A stretch of 64,000 bases of DNA from Aerophototrophica crusticola. Lineage in GTDB: Bacteria; Pseudomonadota; Alphaproteobacteria; Azospirillales; Azospirillaceae. The translations under genes were made by a program, and so were the position numbers. Positions within the stretch are counted from its first letter, which is position 1. The number at the start of each line of letters is the position of its first letter. The stretch lies in the NCBI GenBank assembly GCA_001939945.1, contig MOEB01000009.1, positions 1 to 64,000 of the forward strand, given 5' to 3'. Shown here in pieces: positions 1 through 9,787 of the stretch. The notes under the pieces are model-generated. The model was given only the letters and a program-made list of their open reading frames with translations. It made no database searches and was not told the DNA's origin.

Positions 1-141
1 GATCCCGGCCAACTTTGCAACAGAGCCACCATTGGTTAAGCCGCCGCGGGGGCAATCAGGCTAGCCGGGTCGGGCCGCCCACCCCCTTCGGCAGCGACCA
101 CGCCCGTTGCCCCCGGGCGTCAGGGATGGCAGGGTCCGCCC

Positions 142-960
142 ATGTCCGACCGCAGGCCAGCCCCGACCCACCAGGCCCAGGCCCACCGCCGTACCCTGGC
201 GGGGGTGGAGGCGGTGGCGCTGCTGTCCGCCCGCAGCTTTCCCCGCCACGCCCATGACCAGCTGGGCATCGGCGTGATCCACCAGGGGGCCCAGCGGTCC
301 TGGAGCGGCATGGGCGCCGTGGAGGCCGGTCCCGGTGACGTCATCATGGTGAACCCGGGGGAGCTGCATGACGGCATGCCCCTGGGCGGGGGGCCGCGGG
401 CCTGGCGCATGGTCTACCTGGACGCAGGCCTGGCCGCCGCCGCGGCGCGGGAGGCGGGCGTGGACCCCGCGGCCCTGGTCCCGCCCGTGGCGCGCGACCC
501 GCTGCTGGCCCGCCGCTTCGCCCGGCTGTTCGATTGCCTGGCCGACAGTGCCGCCGACCCGTTGGCGCGGGAGGAGGCCTTGTTCCGCTGCCTGGCCCTG
601 GCCCTGCGCCGGCATGCCCTGGCCCCGCCCAGGTCCCCCGGGCGCTCCCCGACGGTCACCCGCGCCCTGCGGCGGCTGGAGGAAGCCCCGGCGGAGCCCA
701 TCACCCTGGCGGAGCTGGCAGCCCTGGCGGGGACCGGCCGGTTCCAACTGCTGCGCGGCTTCGCGCGGGAGGTGGGGACCACGCCCCACGCCTATCTGGT
801 GCAACGGCGGGTGCTGCTGGCCCGGCGCCTGCTGGCCGCGGGGATGGGCCCGGCGGAGGCGGCACTGGAGGCGGGCTTCGCCGACCAGAGCCACCTGACC
901 CGCGCCTTCGTCCGCCAACTTGGCCTGACCCCGGCCCGCTATCGCGCCGCGGTGTGCTGA
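142..960 (+). CDS. AraC-family transcriptional regulator
   Basis: A 272-residue one-component regulator. The N-terminal third (about residues 20-90) is a cupin-like sensor domain with HAHDQLGIGVIHQG, typical of AraC proteins that bind a small ligand. The C-terminal 100 residues carry the paired helix-turn-helix module: a first helix set around ITLAELAALAGTGRFQLLRGF and the signature region AALEAGFADQSHLTRAFVRQ, then LGLTPARYR. The downstream methyltransferase lies on the same strand 77 bp away and may be co-transcribed or controlled by it. The ligand cannot be told from sequence. Confidence 0.9.
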   Translation: MSDRRPAPTHQAQAHRRTLAGVEAVALLSARSFPRHAHDQLGIGVIHQGAQRSWSGMGAVEAGPGDVIMVNPGELHDGMPLGGGPRAWRMVYLDAGLAAAAAREAGVDPAALVPPVARDPLLARRFARLFDCLADSAADPLAREEALFRCLALALRRHALAPPRSPGRSPTVTRALRRLEEAPAEPITLAELAALAGTGRFQLLRGFAREVGTTPHAYLVQRRVLLARRLLAAGMGPAEAALEAGFADQSHLTRAFVRQLGLTPARYRAAVC

Positions 961-1037
961 GTCGCTGCAATCCCGTTCAAGACGCCGGCCCGCTGACCCG
1001 CCAGGATCGCCCCGCCAACGATGGACGGGAGGCAAGC

Positions 1038-1853
1038 ATGCGGGACGGGTACGTGCACGGCTATGCGCCGCGGGAGGGGGAACGGCTGGAGGACCAGGCC
1101 CGGGCCCTGGAGAGCTTGCTGCACGGCGACGTGCGTTACGCGCCCGGCAGCAGGGTGCTGGAGGCCGGCTGCGGCACGGGGGCCCAGACGGTCGCCCTGG
1201 CCCGCAACAGCCCCGGGGCCCGGTTCTCCGGCCTTGACATCTCCGCCCCGTCCCTTGCCCAGGCCGGGGAGAGGGTCGCGAGGGCGGGGCTGGCGAATGT
1301 GGAGTTCGTGCGGGGCGACCTGGCCGACCCGCCCTTCCCGCCGGGAAGCTTCGACCACGCCTTCGTCTGCTTCGTGCTGGAGCACCTGCCCGACCCGGCG
1401 GCGACCCTGGCCCGCATCGGCGCGCTGCTGCGCCCCGGCGGGACGGTGACGGTGATCGAGGGGGACCACGGCAGCGCCCTGCCCCACCCGGACCACCCCG
1501 CCGCCCACGCGGCCGTCGCCTGCCAAGTGGAGCTACAGCGGGCCGCCGGCGGGGATGCCAGGATCGGCCGCCGCCTTTATCCCCTGCTGGCCGCCGCCGG
1601 CTTCAGCGACGTGCGGGCCGGACCCGTGGTGGCCTATGCGGACGGCGGCGACCCGGCCATGCAGGCCGCCTTCACCCTGGGCACCTTCACCGCCATGGTG
1701 GAAGGGGTGCGGGAACGCGCCTTGGCCGCGGGCCTGGCGACGGCGGAGGGGTTCGACGCCGGCATCAACGCCCTGCGCCGCGCGGCGGAGCCGGACGGGA
1801 CCTTCACCTATGTCTTCTACAAGGCCGTGGCGATCCGTGGGCAGGACCCGTGA
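1038..1853 (+). CDS. SAM-dependent class I methyltransferase
   Basis: A 271-residue protein with the Rossmann SAM-binding motif VLEAGCGTGAQT at residues 40-51, an acidic second motif (FSGLDIS) and the post-motif III stretch HLPDPAATLARIGALLRPGG, as in UbiE/Methyltransf_11 proteins. The start at 1038 is chosen because GGGAGG lies just upstream and because the methyltransferase fold begins soon after; the open frame continues upstream only as a shadow of the AraC gene. Substrate unknown. It follows the AraC gene on the same strand. Confidence 0.85.
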   Translation: MRDGYVHGYAPREGERLEDQARALESLLHGDVRYAPGSRVLEAGCGTGAQTVALARNSPGARFSGLDISAPSLAQAGERVARAGLANVEFVRGDLADPPFPPGSFDHAFVCFVLEHLPDPAATLARIGALLRPGGTVTVIEGDHGSALPHPDHPAAHAAVACQVELQRAAGGDARIGRRLYPLLAAAGFSDVRAGPVVAYADGGDPAMQAAFTLGTFTAMVEGVRERALAAGLATAEGFDAGINALRRAAEPDGTFTYVFYKAVAIRGQDP

Positions 1854-1923
1854 GGCAGCGCACGTTTCGGTGGCCTGCCCTCGTCCGGCGGCTACCAAAG
1901 ATAAGGCCTTGCTAAAGTTCAAG

Positions 1924-1942
1924 AATGCAAATCACTCGCATT
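1924..1942 (+). promoter_or_regulatory. Fur-box-like 19-bp dyad upstream of a TonB receptor
   Basis: AATGCAAATCACTCGCATT is a 19-bp element with perfect AATGC/GCATT ends, 65 bp upstream of the receptor start. Size and sequence resemble the iron-repressed Fur sites often found before TonB receptor genes. A further GTTCGCATTCGCA at 1978-1990 is shared exactly (on the opposite strand) with the promoter of the receptor gene ending at 51699. Iron control is inferred. Confidence 0.5.
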
Positions 1943-2007
1943 GACACCCCGGAAGCGTGGGCTTAAAGCTGCGACCCGTTCGCATTCGCACCTCTCCGGG
2001 ACCCACC

Positions 2008-4125
2008 ATGCGCCGCGCCTTGCTGCTGACCACCCTGCTCGCCCCCGTCCTGCCGTTGGCCGCCTGGGCCCAGGGGGCGCCCACCCAGGTGGCGGCAAAG
2101 GGGGAGATCGAGGAGATCACCGTCACCGCGTCGCGCACCGGTGCTGCGGTGCGGGAGGTGGCGACGTCCGTCTCGGTCGTGGACGAGAAGGCGCTGGCGG
2201 AGCAGTTTTCCGGTGCCCGCAACGTGCTGGAGGTGCTGGACGTCACCGTCCCCGGCCTGAACGTCAGCACCGGCAGCCGGGGTGCCTGCCTGACCAAGAT
2301 CCGCGGCCGCACGGTCAACTTCCAGATCAACGGCGTGCCGGCGAACCAGGAACTGCGGCCGTCCACCTGCAACGCGGCCTTCCAGGTCAACCCCTTCGCC
2401 CTGGAGCAGGTGGAGGTGGTGCGCGGCGCCACGGCCCTTTACGGCGCCGGCGCCCCCGGCGGCATCGTCAACCTGATCACCCGCCGCGCCAAGGGCGACG
2501 CGCTGGAGGTGGATGCCGTCGCCCAGACCAGCTTCAACACCGACCACCCCGGCGGCACCTTCCGCCACGACCTCTATGCCGGGGCCGGGCAGCGGCTGGG
2601 CGCCTGGGACTATTATTTCGGCCTGGGGTATGAGGACGCGGATGTCGGCCGCGACCCTGGCGGCGACCGGGTGGGGGACACGGCCTATGACGCCCTGTCC
2701 CTGAACGGCTCCATCGGCTACGAGATCCCGGAGGTGGGCCGCCTGCGCCTGACCGGCACCTGGTACCAGGAAGACCCCGGCCAGGAGTATGGCCCCGACG
2801 GGGCGGAGGTCGACGCCGGCGTGCCCCGCCCCCGCGTGATCGCCGTGCGCGACAACCCTTTCCGGGGGGAGAGCGAGGACAGCCTCTACACCCTCGCCCT
2901 GTCCTTCGAGGCGGACGAGGTCTTGGGCCACCGGCTGTTCCTGTCCGCCTTCCTGCAAGAACAGGAGTACAAGCAGCGCGCCAACTTCCAGGACGCCAAT
3001 GGCGGCGCCGACGACTTCTTCTCCGACGACCGGGAGAATGGCGGCTACGGCTTCCGCTCCACCCTGGCGCGGGACTTCGACCTGGGCGGGCCGGTGCTGG
3101 GCCTGCAATACGGCGCGGATTTCCAGTCCAGCCGAGTGCTGCGCCTGCAACTGGACCCCACCAACACGGACCGCGTCATCGGCTACATCGCGCCGGAGGT
3201 GATCCTGCGCACCTACGGCCTGTTCGCGCAAGGTGAGCTGTCGGTGGGCGACCTCCGCCTGACCGGCGGCGCCCGGCGGGAGCTGTACCGCGGGGAGGTG
3301 GGCGACGACGCCTTCGACCCCGCCCTGCCCCGGCCCGCCACCCCCGGCGACCTGGGGAAGAGCGACCTGTGGCTGTTCAACGCGGGCGCCATCTATGACC
3401 TGACCGACGCGCTCCAGCTCTATGGCGGCTTCAGCCAGGGCGCGGAGCTGAGCCAGCTTGGCCGCGCGGCCCGCGGCGTGCGCGACCCTTCCACCATCAC
3501 GCCGGAACCGGCCACGTCCGACCAGGTGGAGGCGGGCATCCGCGGCGGGGTGGGCGACGTGGATTTGTCCTTCGCCGCCTTCTATTCCCGATCCAACAAG
3601 GCCAGCCTGCTGCAGAACGACCCGTCCTGCGCCGGCCAGTCCTTCTGCCCGCTGATCCCGCTGCGGGCCAAGCAGCGCTTCCGCGGGGTGGAGGCCACCT
3701 TGGACTGGGCCGTGTCCGACAGCCTCACCACCGGTGCCATCGCCACCTGGCAGAAGGGCAAGGTGTTCGACGAGGGCCTGGGGGAATACATCGACTATTC
3801 CACCGACCAGATTTCCCCCTTCCGGGTCACGGGCTATGTCTCCGGCACGCCGGTGGACGGGCTGGACGCGCGGCTCCAGGCCACCTGGATCGGGGCGGCG
3901 GACTATTTCTCCCCCACCGAGCAGGCGCTGGGCCGGGTGAACACCGACAGCGTGTTCCTGGTGGACCTGTCCGCCAGCTATGCGGTGGGGCCGGGCGCCG
4001 TCACCCTGGGCGTCACCAACCTGCTGGACCGCCGCTATGTCAACGTGGCGTCCCAGGGCGGCGGCTTCACGGAGGTGCTGGAGGAAGGCCGCCGGCTGAG
4101 CCTCGGCTACCGCGTCCGCCTGTGA
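2008..4125 (+). CDS. TonB-dependent receptor, iron-siderophore type
   Basis: A 705-residue outer-membrane receptor. Residues 1-22 form a signal peptide ending AAWAQ. A TonB-box-like EEITVTASR follows, then the plug domain with NVLEVLDVTVPGLN, RGRTVNFQINGVP and VEVVRGATALYGAGAPGGIVN, then a beta barrel with alternating segments to the end. The final residue is Leu rather than the common Phe. The start at 2008 is preferred over an in-frame ATG at 1957 because it begins the signal peptide. A PepSY membrane protein follows 13 bp later, the usual partner in ferric-siderophore uptake loci, and a Fur-box-like dyad lies upstream. Confidence 0.93.
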   Translation: MRRALLLTTLLAPVLPLAAWAQGAPTQVAAKGEIEEITVTASRTGAAVREVATSVSVVDEKALAEQFSGARNVLEVLDVTVPGLNVSTGSRGACLTKIRGRTVNFQINGVPANQELRPSTCNAAFQVNPFALEQVEVVRGATALYGAGAPGGIVNLITRRAKGDALEVDAVAQTSFNTDHPGGTFRHDLYAGAGQRLGAWDYYFGLGYEDADVGRDPGGDRVGDTAYDALSLNGSIGYEIPEVGRLRLTGTWYQEDPGQEYGPDGAEVDAGVPRPRVIAVRDNPFRGESEDSLYTLALSFEADEVLGHRLFLSAFLQEQEYKQRANFQDANGGADDFFSDDRENGGYGFRSTLARDFDLGGPVLGLQYGADFQSSRVLRLQLDPTNTDRVIGYIAPEVILRTYGLFAQGELSVGDLRLTGGARRELYRGEVGDDAFDPALPRPATPGDLGKSDLWLFNAGAIYDLTDALQLYGGFSQGAELSQLGRAARGVRDPSTITPEPATSDQVEAGIRGGVGDVDLSFAAFYSRSNKASLLQNDPSCAGQSFCPLIPLRAKQRFRGVEATLDWAVSDSLTTGAIATWQKGKVFDEGLGEYIDYSTDQISPFRVTGYVSGTPVDGLDARLQATWIGAADYFSPTEQALGRVNTDSVFLVDLSASYAVGPGAVTLGVTNLLDRRYVNVASQGGGFTEVLEEGRRLSLGYRVRL

Positions 4126-4138
4126 AGGGCCGGGGCGG

Positions 4139-5413
4139 ATGAGCCGGCGGGACTGGTTCAAGGTCCATGGCTGGGTGGGGCTGACCGCCGGCCTGCTGCT
4201 GTTCGTCGTCTGCTGGTCCGGCACCGTGGCCGTGTTCAGCCGGGAGATCGACTGGCTGCTGGACCCCGCCCGCCGCGCCGCCGCGGCGGAGGGGCCCCTG
4301 GGCTGGGAACGGGCCCACGCCGCCGTGCTTGCCGCCGCCCCCGGGCTGGAGCTGTCACAGCTCAACGCGCCCTACAAGCCCGGTTACCCGATGGAGGCTT
4401 GGCTGGAGGTGGGGGACGGGCCGCCGCGCCGCGCCCTGGTGGACCCGGCGACGGGGCAGGTCACGGCCGTGACCCACTATTTCAACGTCCAGCGCTTCTT
4501 CCGCAGCTTCCACATGGCCCTGTTCATCACCGGCTGGCGGGTGGCCGGGGTGCCGGTGGGATATTGGGTCATCGGCCTGATGGCCGCGGTGCTGCTGGCC
4601 AGCCTGGTCAGCGGCCTTGTCTTCTACAAGCGCTGGTGGCGCGGTTTCTGGTCCTTGGAGCTGGGCAAGGGCCCCAAGGTGTTCTGGAGCGGCCTGCACA
4701 AGCTGGCGGGCCTCTGGTCCCTGTGGTTCGTGCTGCTGATCGGGCTGACCGGCCTATGGTACCTGGCGGAGTGGTTCACCTCCCGCTCCCCCGAAGCCCC
4801 GCCCCTGCCCGCCCAGGCCGCGGCGGCCGGTCCCGCCCCCGGGTTGGACGCCCTGGTCGCGGCGGGGGAGGCCGCCTATCCCGGCTTCCGGACCCGCGCC
4901 GTGTCCTTCGGCGAGGTCGTCGCTCTGCATGGGCAGGACGGGTCGCTGCTCGTCCGCGACCGGGCCGCCAAGGTCTGGCTGGACCCGCGGGACGGGGCGG
5001 TGCTGGGCATCCAGCGGCCGGGCGACCTGACGCCCTACCAGCGCTGGATCGACACCGCCGACCCCTTGCATTTCGGCGATTTCGGCGGGTTGTGGAGCAA
5101 GTCCGTCTGGTTCGCCTTCGGCCTTGCCCTGTCCGGCATGGCCCTGACCGGCGCCTACCTCCAGGCCCAGCGGCAACGGCGGGCACAGGGCGCACAAGCC
5201 TTGCGCCGGCCGGTGGCCCTGGCCTATGGGGTGACCGTGCTGGTCCTGCTGCTGTCCGCCGGCTGGGGGGTGGCGGAGATCCGCGACTATGGCGGGGATG
5301 CCGCCGGGAACCCCGCCTGGCCCGCCGTGCCTTGGGCCGTCTGGGCCTTCATCGCGGCATGGGTCGCCACGACCCTGGCCACCCTCACCGTCTGGATGGC
5401 CAAGCTGCGCTGA
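4139..5413 (+). CDS. PepSY-associated transmembrane protein, siderophore-reductase-like
   Basis: A 424-residue inner-membrane protein. A first membrane helix at about residues 13-35 follows the conserved KVHGWVGL; a PepSY-type periplasmic region comes next, then helices around 140-165 and 190-210 (HKLAGLWSLWFVLLIGLTGL), a second PepSY-like segment and two C-terminal helices. Several membrane histidines (SFHMALF, GLHKLAGLW) fit haem binding, as in the PepSY_TM family proposed to reduce ferric siderophores. It is co-directional with the upstream receptor, 13 bp apart, so almost certainly one iron-uptake operon. The reductase role is inferred from family and context. Confidence 0.85.
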   Translation: MSRRDWFKVHGWVGLTAGLLLFVVCWSGTVAVFSREIDWLLDPARRAAAAEGPLGWERAHAAVLAAAPGLELSQLNAPYKPGYPMEAWLEVGDGPPRRALVDPATGQVTAVTHYFNVQRFFRSFHMALFITGWRVAGVPVGYWVIGLMAAVLLASLVSGLVFYKRWWRGFWSLELGKGPKVFWSGLHKLAGLWSLWFVLLIGLTGLWYLAEWFTSRSPEAPPLPAQAAAAGPAPGLDALVAAGEAAYPGFRTRAVSFGEVVALHGQDGSLLVRDRAAKVWLDPRDGAVLGIQRPGDLTPYQRWIDTADPLHFGDFGGLWSKSVWFAFGLALSGMALTGAYLQAQRQRRAQGAQALRRPVALAYGVTVLVLLLSAGWGVAEIRDYGGDAAGNPAWPAVPWAVWAFIAAWVATTLATLTVWMAKLR

Positions 5414-5433
5414 GGGTGTCCGGCCATCCCGTC

Positions 5434-5461
5434 ACGTGGGTTTCGAATTCGAAACCCACGT
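5434..5461. repeat. 28-bp perfect palindrome, TTTCGAATTCGAAA repeat copy 1
   Basis: A perfect 28-bp palindrome centred on GAATTC lies between two convergent genes. The core GGTTTCGAATTCGAAACC recurs at 47196-47222, also between convergent genes, and in decayed form inside hypF at 20010-20039. It could act as a bidirectional terminator hairpin, but no U-tract follows. Confidence 0.7.
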
Positions 5462-5504
5462 CGCGAGGCCGGGCCGCAACGGCCCGGCCCCCCTCACCAT
5501 CAAC

Positions 5505-8387
5505 TCACAGCTTGTAGTTCACCCGCACATAGAAGAAGCGGCTGGGCACGTCGTAGGTGCCGGGGTCGAAGTTGTTCAGGCCGCAGGAGAAGCAGCCCGG
5601 CGGGTCCGTGTCGAACAAATTGTTGACCCCCAGCGTCAGCCCCACCTTCCGGTCCAGCGCCTCCGGCGAGAAGGTCACCTGGGCGTCGCCATAGAAGCGG
5701 GTGCCCAGCTTGTTGTCGTCGGCCTGGGTCTCCTTGACGCTGCTGATGTAGCGGCCGGTGAAGCTGGTGGACCAATCCCCCATCTGCCAGTCCAGCACGG
5801 CGGTGAACTTGTATTCCGGGAAGGCCTGGTCGGGGCTGCCCCGTTCCGTCCCCTCACGCTCGATCTTGCCGCTGCCGGTGGTCGAGGGCACCGTCTCCGT
5901 GTACTCCAGCAGGATAGCGTTGTTGAAGCTCAGGCCGAAGCTGCCGAACCCGGTTTCCGGCCCGCGCCAGGTGATGGTGGCGTCGATGCCGCGCGTGTCG
6001 ATGGAGCCGATGTTCTGCAACAGCCCGTTGATCTGGTTCACGGCACCGGAGGCGGTGCGGGTGATCGCCGCGCAGCTCGCCAGATCCAGGGTCTCCGCGC
6101 AGCGGCCCAGGATAGTGTCGGCGCCGATGGGCTGGATGGCGCCCTTCAGCTTGATGTCATAGTAGTTCACCTCCAGGTCCAGCCGGTCCGCCCAGGACTG
6201 GTTGCGGGCGAATTCCGGGCTGTAGACGGCGCCCACCGTCCAGCTTTCCGAGGTCTCGGGCTGGAGGTCCGGGTTGCCGCCGGTGATGACGGAGAGCTGC
6301 GGGTTGTTCTGCACGTAACTCCCGTTGGCCGGCACCCCCCGCGCGATGCAGTTGGCCCGCACGGCAGCGGACGCCGCGGGCCCGCCGGCAAGGCCCAGCA
6401 GGTCGGAGCAAGGGTCCACGATCTCCTGGTCGAAGCGCGACGGGGTGCCGAACAGCTCCCCGATGCCGGGCGCGCGGAAGCCCTGTCCCCAGGAGCCGCG
6501 GAACAGCACGTCCTCCACCGGCCGCCATGTCAGGCCGGCGCGGTAGGTCGTCTCCCCGCCGAAGGTGGAGTAGTTGGAATAGCGGGCGGCCACGCTGGCC
6601 TCCACCTCCTCCAGGAACGGCACGTCCCGCACCAGCGGCACCCGCAGCTCCCCATAGGCCTCGTGCACGTCGAACTGGCCGGAGGTGGGCTGGGCCGGGA
6701 TGTCGGAGCCGAGGCCCGCCGCCACGGTGGCGTCCGGGTCGAACCGGCCCTTCTGGTCCCGGTACTCATAACCCACGGCGATGCCCAGCGCCCCGGCCGG
6801 CAGGTCGAACAGCTCGCCCGACACGTTCAGGCTGCCGCCGGCCAGCCGCTGGCGGCTGCTGTCCCGCTGGGTGAAGGTCACGTACTCGATCTGCTCCGGC
6901 GTGATGGTGCCGGGGCCGCCGAACAGGTTGAAGGGCACGCACGGCGCCGTGCAGCCGGCGATGGGGCCCAGGGCCTGTTGCAGCCGCTGGGCGTTCACGT
7001 TGCCCTCGAAGCTCTGGGACGCCTTGTTGCGCGACCAGATGCCGTTGGCGTCCCAGAACCAGTCCTTGCCCAGCACCTCGAACGACCCGTCCAGGGTGCC
7101 CGAGAGGTACCAGGTGTCCACGTCCTGCCGGTACTGGCGTGGCCCCGCCTCCACGAAGCGGCGGCCGATGAAGGCATAGTTGGCCGGCCCCGCCGCCCCG
7201 CCGGACGACAGGGTCACGCCGAACGGGTTGAAGGGGTTGGTGGCGTCGATGCTGATCGTGTCCAGCAAGTTGCCGTTGCCGGCGTCCGGCCCCACGAACA
7301 GGGGGATGGGGGCGGCCTGGTTGCGGGACTTGCGGTCGTTGTAGACGGCCTTGCCGGTGAAGCGGATGCCGGCGCCCAGTTCCTGCGTCACGTTCAGGAA
7401 GGTGCCGATCCGCTCCGACGGGGCCTGGACATAGTTGAAGGGCTGGAAGTTGAACCGGTCCGGCGTGGTGAAGGCCCGGAAGTCGCCCGCCAGCGGCGCC
7501 AGCGGGTTGAACACCGGCCGCCCCTGCACGACGCCGCGCAGGGTCAGGTCCAGATCGTCCCCCGTCACTGGGTTGGTCAGGATGAAGCGCCCGAACGGCG
7601 TGCCGGAGCTGCATGAGGCATCGCACGCCGTCACGCCCGGCGTGGGGAACTGCGAGATCTCGCGGTCGCTGGCCAGCACGCTCTGCTGCTTCACGTAGCT
7701 GACGCCGGCGACGATGCTGGTGCCGCCGGTCTGCGCGCCCCAGGTCAGGTCGTAATCCTGGGTAAGGCCGTCGCCCTCCTCATACAGCCCCACCTGGGCG
7801 GAGGCTTGGAAGCCTTCCTGGCGGCGCTTGGTGATGATGTTGATCACGCCCGCGATGGCGTCGGAGCCATAGATGGGCGAGGCCCCCTCCTGCAGGACCT
7901 CCACCCGCTCGATCAGGCCGGAGGGGATGGTGTTCAGGTCGGTGGCCGACGGCACGCCGCTGGCCGACGACCCGTTGACCCAGCGCAGGCCATCCACCAG
8001 CACCAGGGTTCGGCGGGAGCCCAGGTAGCGCAAATCCACCTCGGCCGAGCCCGCGCCCACGCCGCCGCCGTCCGGCGGGTTGCCGAAGTTGCCGGAGTTG
8101 TTGAAGCGGCTGTTCAACCCGCCGCCGGCACCCGGCAGGCGTTGCAGGATCTCCGCCGTGCTGGACAGGCCGGTGCGGAGCAGGTCCTCCTCCCCCAGCG
8201 TCACCACCGGCTGCGTCTGTTGCAGCGGGTCGCGGCGGATGCGGGAGCCGGTGACCACCACCTCGTCCATCTCCCCCGCCGACGGCGGCCCCGCCTGCGC
8301 GAAGGCGTCACCCGCGGCACCCAGGCCGGCCACGGCAAGGATCGTCCCCATGGCCGCGCCGGCGGCCAAGCGTGCCCTCATCCCCAT
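5505..8387 (-). CDS. TonB-dependent receptor, large
   Basis: A 960-residue outer-membrane receptor of the large type common in Caulobacter and sphingomonads. Residues 1-31 form a signal peptide ending GDAFAQ. The TonB box is [10 protein letters not shown]; the plug contains [47 protein letters not shown] and [11 protein letters not shown]. The barrel ends [10 protein letters not shown]. The start at 8387 is chosen because GGGGAGA lies 7 bp upstream and the signal peptide begins there; the frame stays open upstream to 8462. Members of this class import oligosaccharides, peptides or other large ligands; the substrate is not evident. It stands alone, convergent with the PepSY gene. Confidence 0.92.
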   Translation of the reverse strand: MGMRARLAAGAAMGTILAVAGLGAAGDAFAQAGPPSAGEMDEVVVTGSRIRRDPLQQTQPVVTLGEEDLLRTGLSSTAEILQRLPGAGGGLNSRFNNSGNFGNPPDGGGVGAGSAEVDLRYLGSRRTLVLVDGLRWVNGSSASGVPSATDLNTIPSGLIERVEVLQEGASPIYGSDAIAGVINIITKRRQEGFQASAQVGLYEEGDGLTQDYDLTWGAQTGGTSIVAGVSYVKQQSVLASDREISQFPTPGVTACDASCSSGTPFGRFILTNPVTGDDLDLTLRGVVQGRPVFNPLAPLAGDFRAFTTPDRFNFQPFNYVQAPSERIGTFLNVTQELGAGIRFTGKAVYNDRKSRNQAAPIPLFVGPDAGNGNLLDTISIDATNPFNPFGVTLSSGGAAGPANYAFIGRRFVEAGPRQYRQDVDTWYLSGTLDGSFEVLGKDWFWDANGIWSRNKASQSFEGNVNAQRLQQALGPIAGCTAPCVPFNLFGGPGTITPEQIEYVTFTQRDSSRQRLAGGSLNVSGELFDLPAGALGIAVGYEYRDQKGRFDPDATVAAGLGSDIPAQPTSGQFDVHEAYGELRVPLVRDVPFLEEVEASVAARYSNYSTFGGETTYRAGLTWRPVEDVLFRGSWGQGFRAPGIGELFGTPSRFDQEIVDPCSDLLGLAGGPAASAAVRANCIARGVPANGSYVQNNPQLSVITGGNPDLQPETSESWTVGAVYSPEFARNQSWADRLDLEVNYYDIKLKGAIQPIGADTILGRCAETLDLASCAAITRTASGAVNQINGLLQNIGSIDTRGIDATITWRGPETGFGSFGLSFNNAILLEYTETVPSTTGSGKIEREGTERGSPDQAFPEYKFTAVLDWQMGDWSTSFTGRYISSVKETQADDNKLGTRFYGDAQVTFSPEALDRKVGLTLGVNNLFDTDPPGCFSCGLNNFDPGTYDVPSRFFYVRVNYKL

Positions 8388-8552
8388 GAGGTCTCCCCAT
8401 CGTTCCCCGGCGGGACCATTGGCGGCCCGCCTTCTTTCCACCGATGGTGCGGCCAGGATCACCCAAGCGGAAAGCGCGCGGTGGGGTTAGGCTTTGCCAC
8501 TACCGCGCGCTTGCCGCGATGCGGGAAACCTGTCTGCGGGTTGAGTCGGGGA

Positions 8553-9545
8553 TTACCGCTCACTGTCCAGATGGGCCATCAGGGCGGGGGCGTAGCGCTC
8601 CCCCGCCGCGGCGCCCTTGGGCACGGCCTGCTCGATGGCGGCCAGCTCCGCCGCGGTCAGGGAGACGTCCAGGGCGCCCAGGGCCTCACGCAGCCGGTCG
8701 GGCCGGCGCGCGCCCACCAGGGGGACGATGTCCGGCCCGCGGGACAGCACCCAGGCGATGGCCAGCTGGGCCACGCTGACGCCCTTGGCCGCCGCCACCC
8801 GGCGCAGCTCCTCCACCAGGGCCAGGTTCCTTTCCACGTTGCCTTCCTGGAAGCGGGGGCTGTGGCCGCGGAAGTCGCCTTGGCCGGCGCCCGGCTGCCA
8901 GTGCCCGCTGATCAGGCCGCGGGACAGCACGCCATAGGCGGTGATGCCGATGCCCAGGTCCCGGCAGGCCTGGAGGATGCCGTCCTCCACCCCGCGGGAG
9001 ATCAGGGAGTACTCGATCTGCAAGTCCGTGATGGGATGCACGGCCGCCGCCCGGCGGATGGTCTCCGCCCCCATCTCCGACAGGCCGATGTGCCTGACGT
9101 AGCCCGCCTTCACCATGTCGGCGATGGCGCCGATCGTGTCCTCGATCGGCACCTGCGGGTCCAGGCGGGACGGGCGGTAGATGTCGATATGGTCCACGCC
9201 CAGCCGCTTCAAGGAATAGGCCAGGAAGTTCTTCACCGCCGCGGGCCGCGCGTCATAGCCGCTCCAGCCCCCCGCCGGGTCCCGCAGGGCGCCGAACTTG
9301 ACGCTGAGCAGGGCCTTGTCGCGCCTGGCGCCGCGCAGGGCCTCCCCCACCAGCAGCTCGTTGTCGCCCATGCCATAGAAATCGCCCGTGTCCAGCAGGG
9401 TCACCCCCGCCTCCAGGGCCGCGTGGATGGTGGCGATGCCGTCCGCCTTGTCGGCGGGGCCGTACATGCCGGGGGACATGCCCATGCAGCCCAGGCCGAG
9501 GGCGGAGACCTGGGGGCCGGTGCGGCCGAGGGTACGCTGTTCCAT
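8553..9545 (-). CDS. Aldo/keto reductase
   Basis: A 330-residue TIM-barrel NADPH-dependent oxidoreductase. It has the AKR start RTLGRTGPQVSALGLGCMGM, the catalytic Asp and Tyr in LLDTGDFYGMGDNE and a Lys in LLSVKFGAL. The position that normally holds the active-site His reads IDIYRPSRLDP, so Pro/Ser replaces it; this variant is typical of one AKR subgroup but means catalysis is not guaranteed to be standard. The start at 9545 has GGAGGA upstream. It is transcribed away from a LysR gene, a common pairing in which the regulator controls the reductase. Confidence 0.88.
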   Translation of the reverse strand: MEQRTLGRTGPQVSALGLGCMGMSPGMYGPADKADGIATIHAALEAGVTLLDTGDFYGMGDNELLVGEALRGARRDKALLSVKFGALRDPAGGWSGYDARPAAVKNFLAYSLKRLGVDHIDIYRPSRLDPQVPIEDTIGAIADMVKAGYVRHIGLSEMGAETIRRAAAVHPITDLQIEYSLISRGVEDGILQACRDLGIGITAYGVLSRGLISGHWQPGAGQGDFRGHSPRFQEGNVERNLALVEELRRVAAAKGVSVAQLAIAWVLSRGPDIVPLVGARRPDRLREALGALDVSLTAAELAAIEQAVPKGAAAGERYAPALMAHLDSER

Positions 9546-9678
9546 CGCTTCCTCCATCATCAGGGGCCGGTGCGGCCCGTCGGATGGGCGGAAGATGGGC
9601 CCTTGCCGCCTGTGCGATAATCCGCCTTAATCTGGAAAGGCTGTTCGGATTTATGCACAATGGCGCCATACCGCTTGC

Positions 9679-9700
9679 CATCGATCGTAGCCGATCAATG
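9679..9700. promoter_or_regulatory. Candidate LysR operator dyad
   Basis: CATCGATCG-TAGC-CGATCAATG is a near-perfect 22-bp inverted repeat between the divergent aldo/keto reductase and LysR genes, 134 and 87 bp from their starts. Position and symmetry fit a LysR binding site. Function is inferred. Confidence 0.4.
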
Positions 9701-9787
9701 GCCCCTCAAACGCCGGGCGGGCGCATCCGCGCCCTTGGCTTACGCGTCCACGTGGCCGCGGGCCGGCAGTCGCCGGCCTCCGGGCGC

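Noticed and set aside
534-1037. Extended N-terminus for the methyltransferase
   Set aside because: The upstream part overlaps the AraC gene in another frame and shows no homology; 1038 has a ribosome site.
1963-4365. An 800-codon minus-strand open frame opposite the first TonB receptor
   Set aside because: Shadow of the receptor gene; no homology and no start signal.
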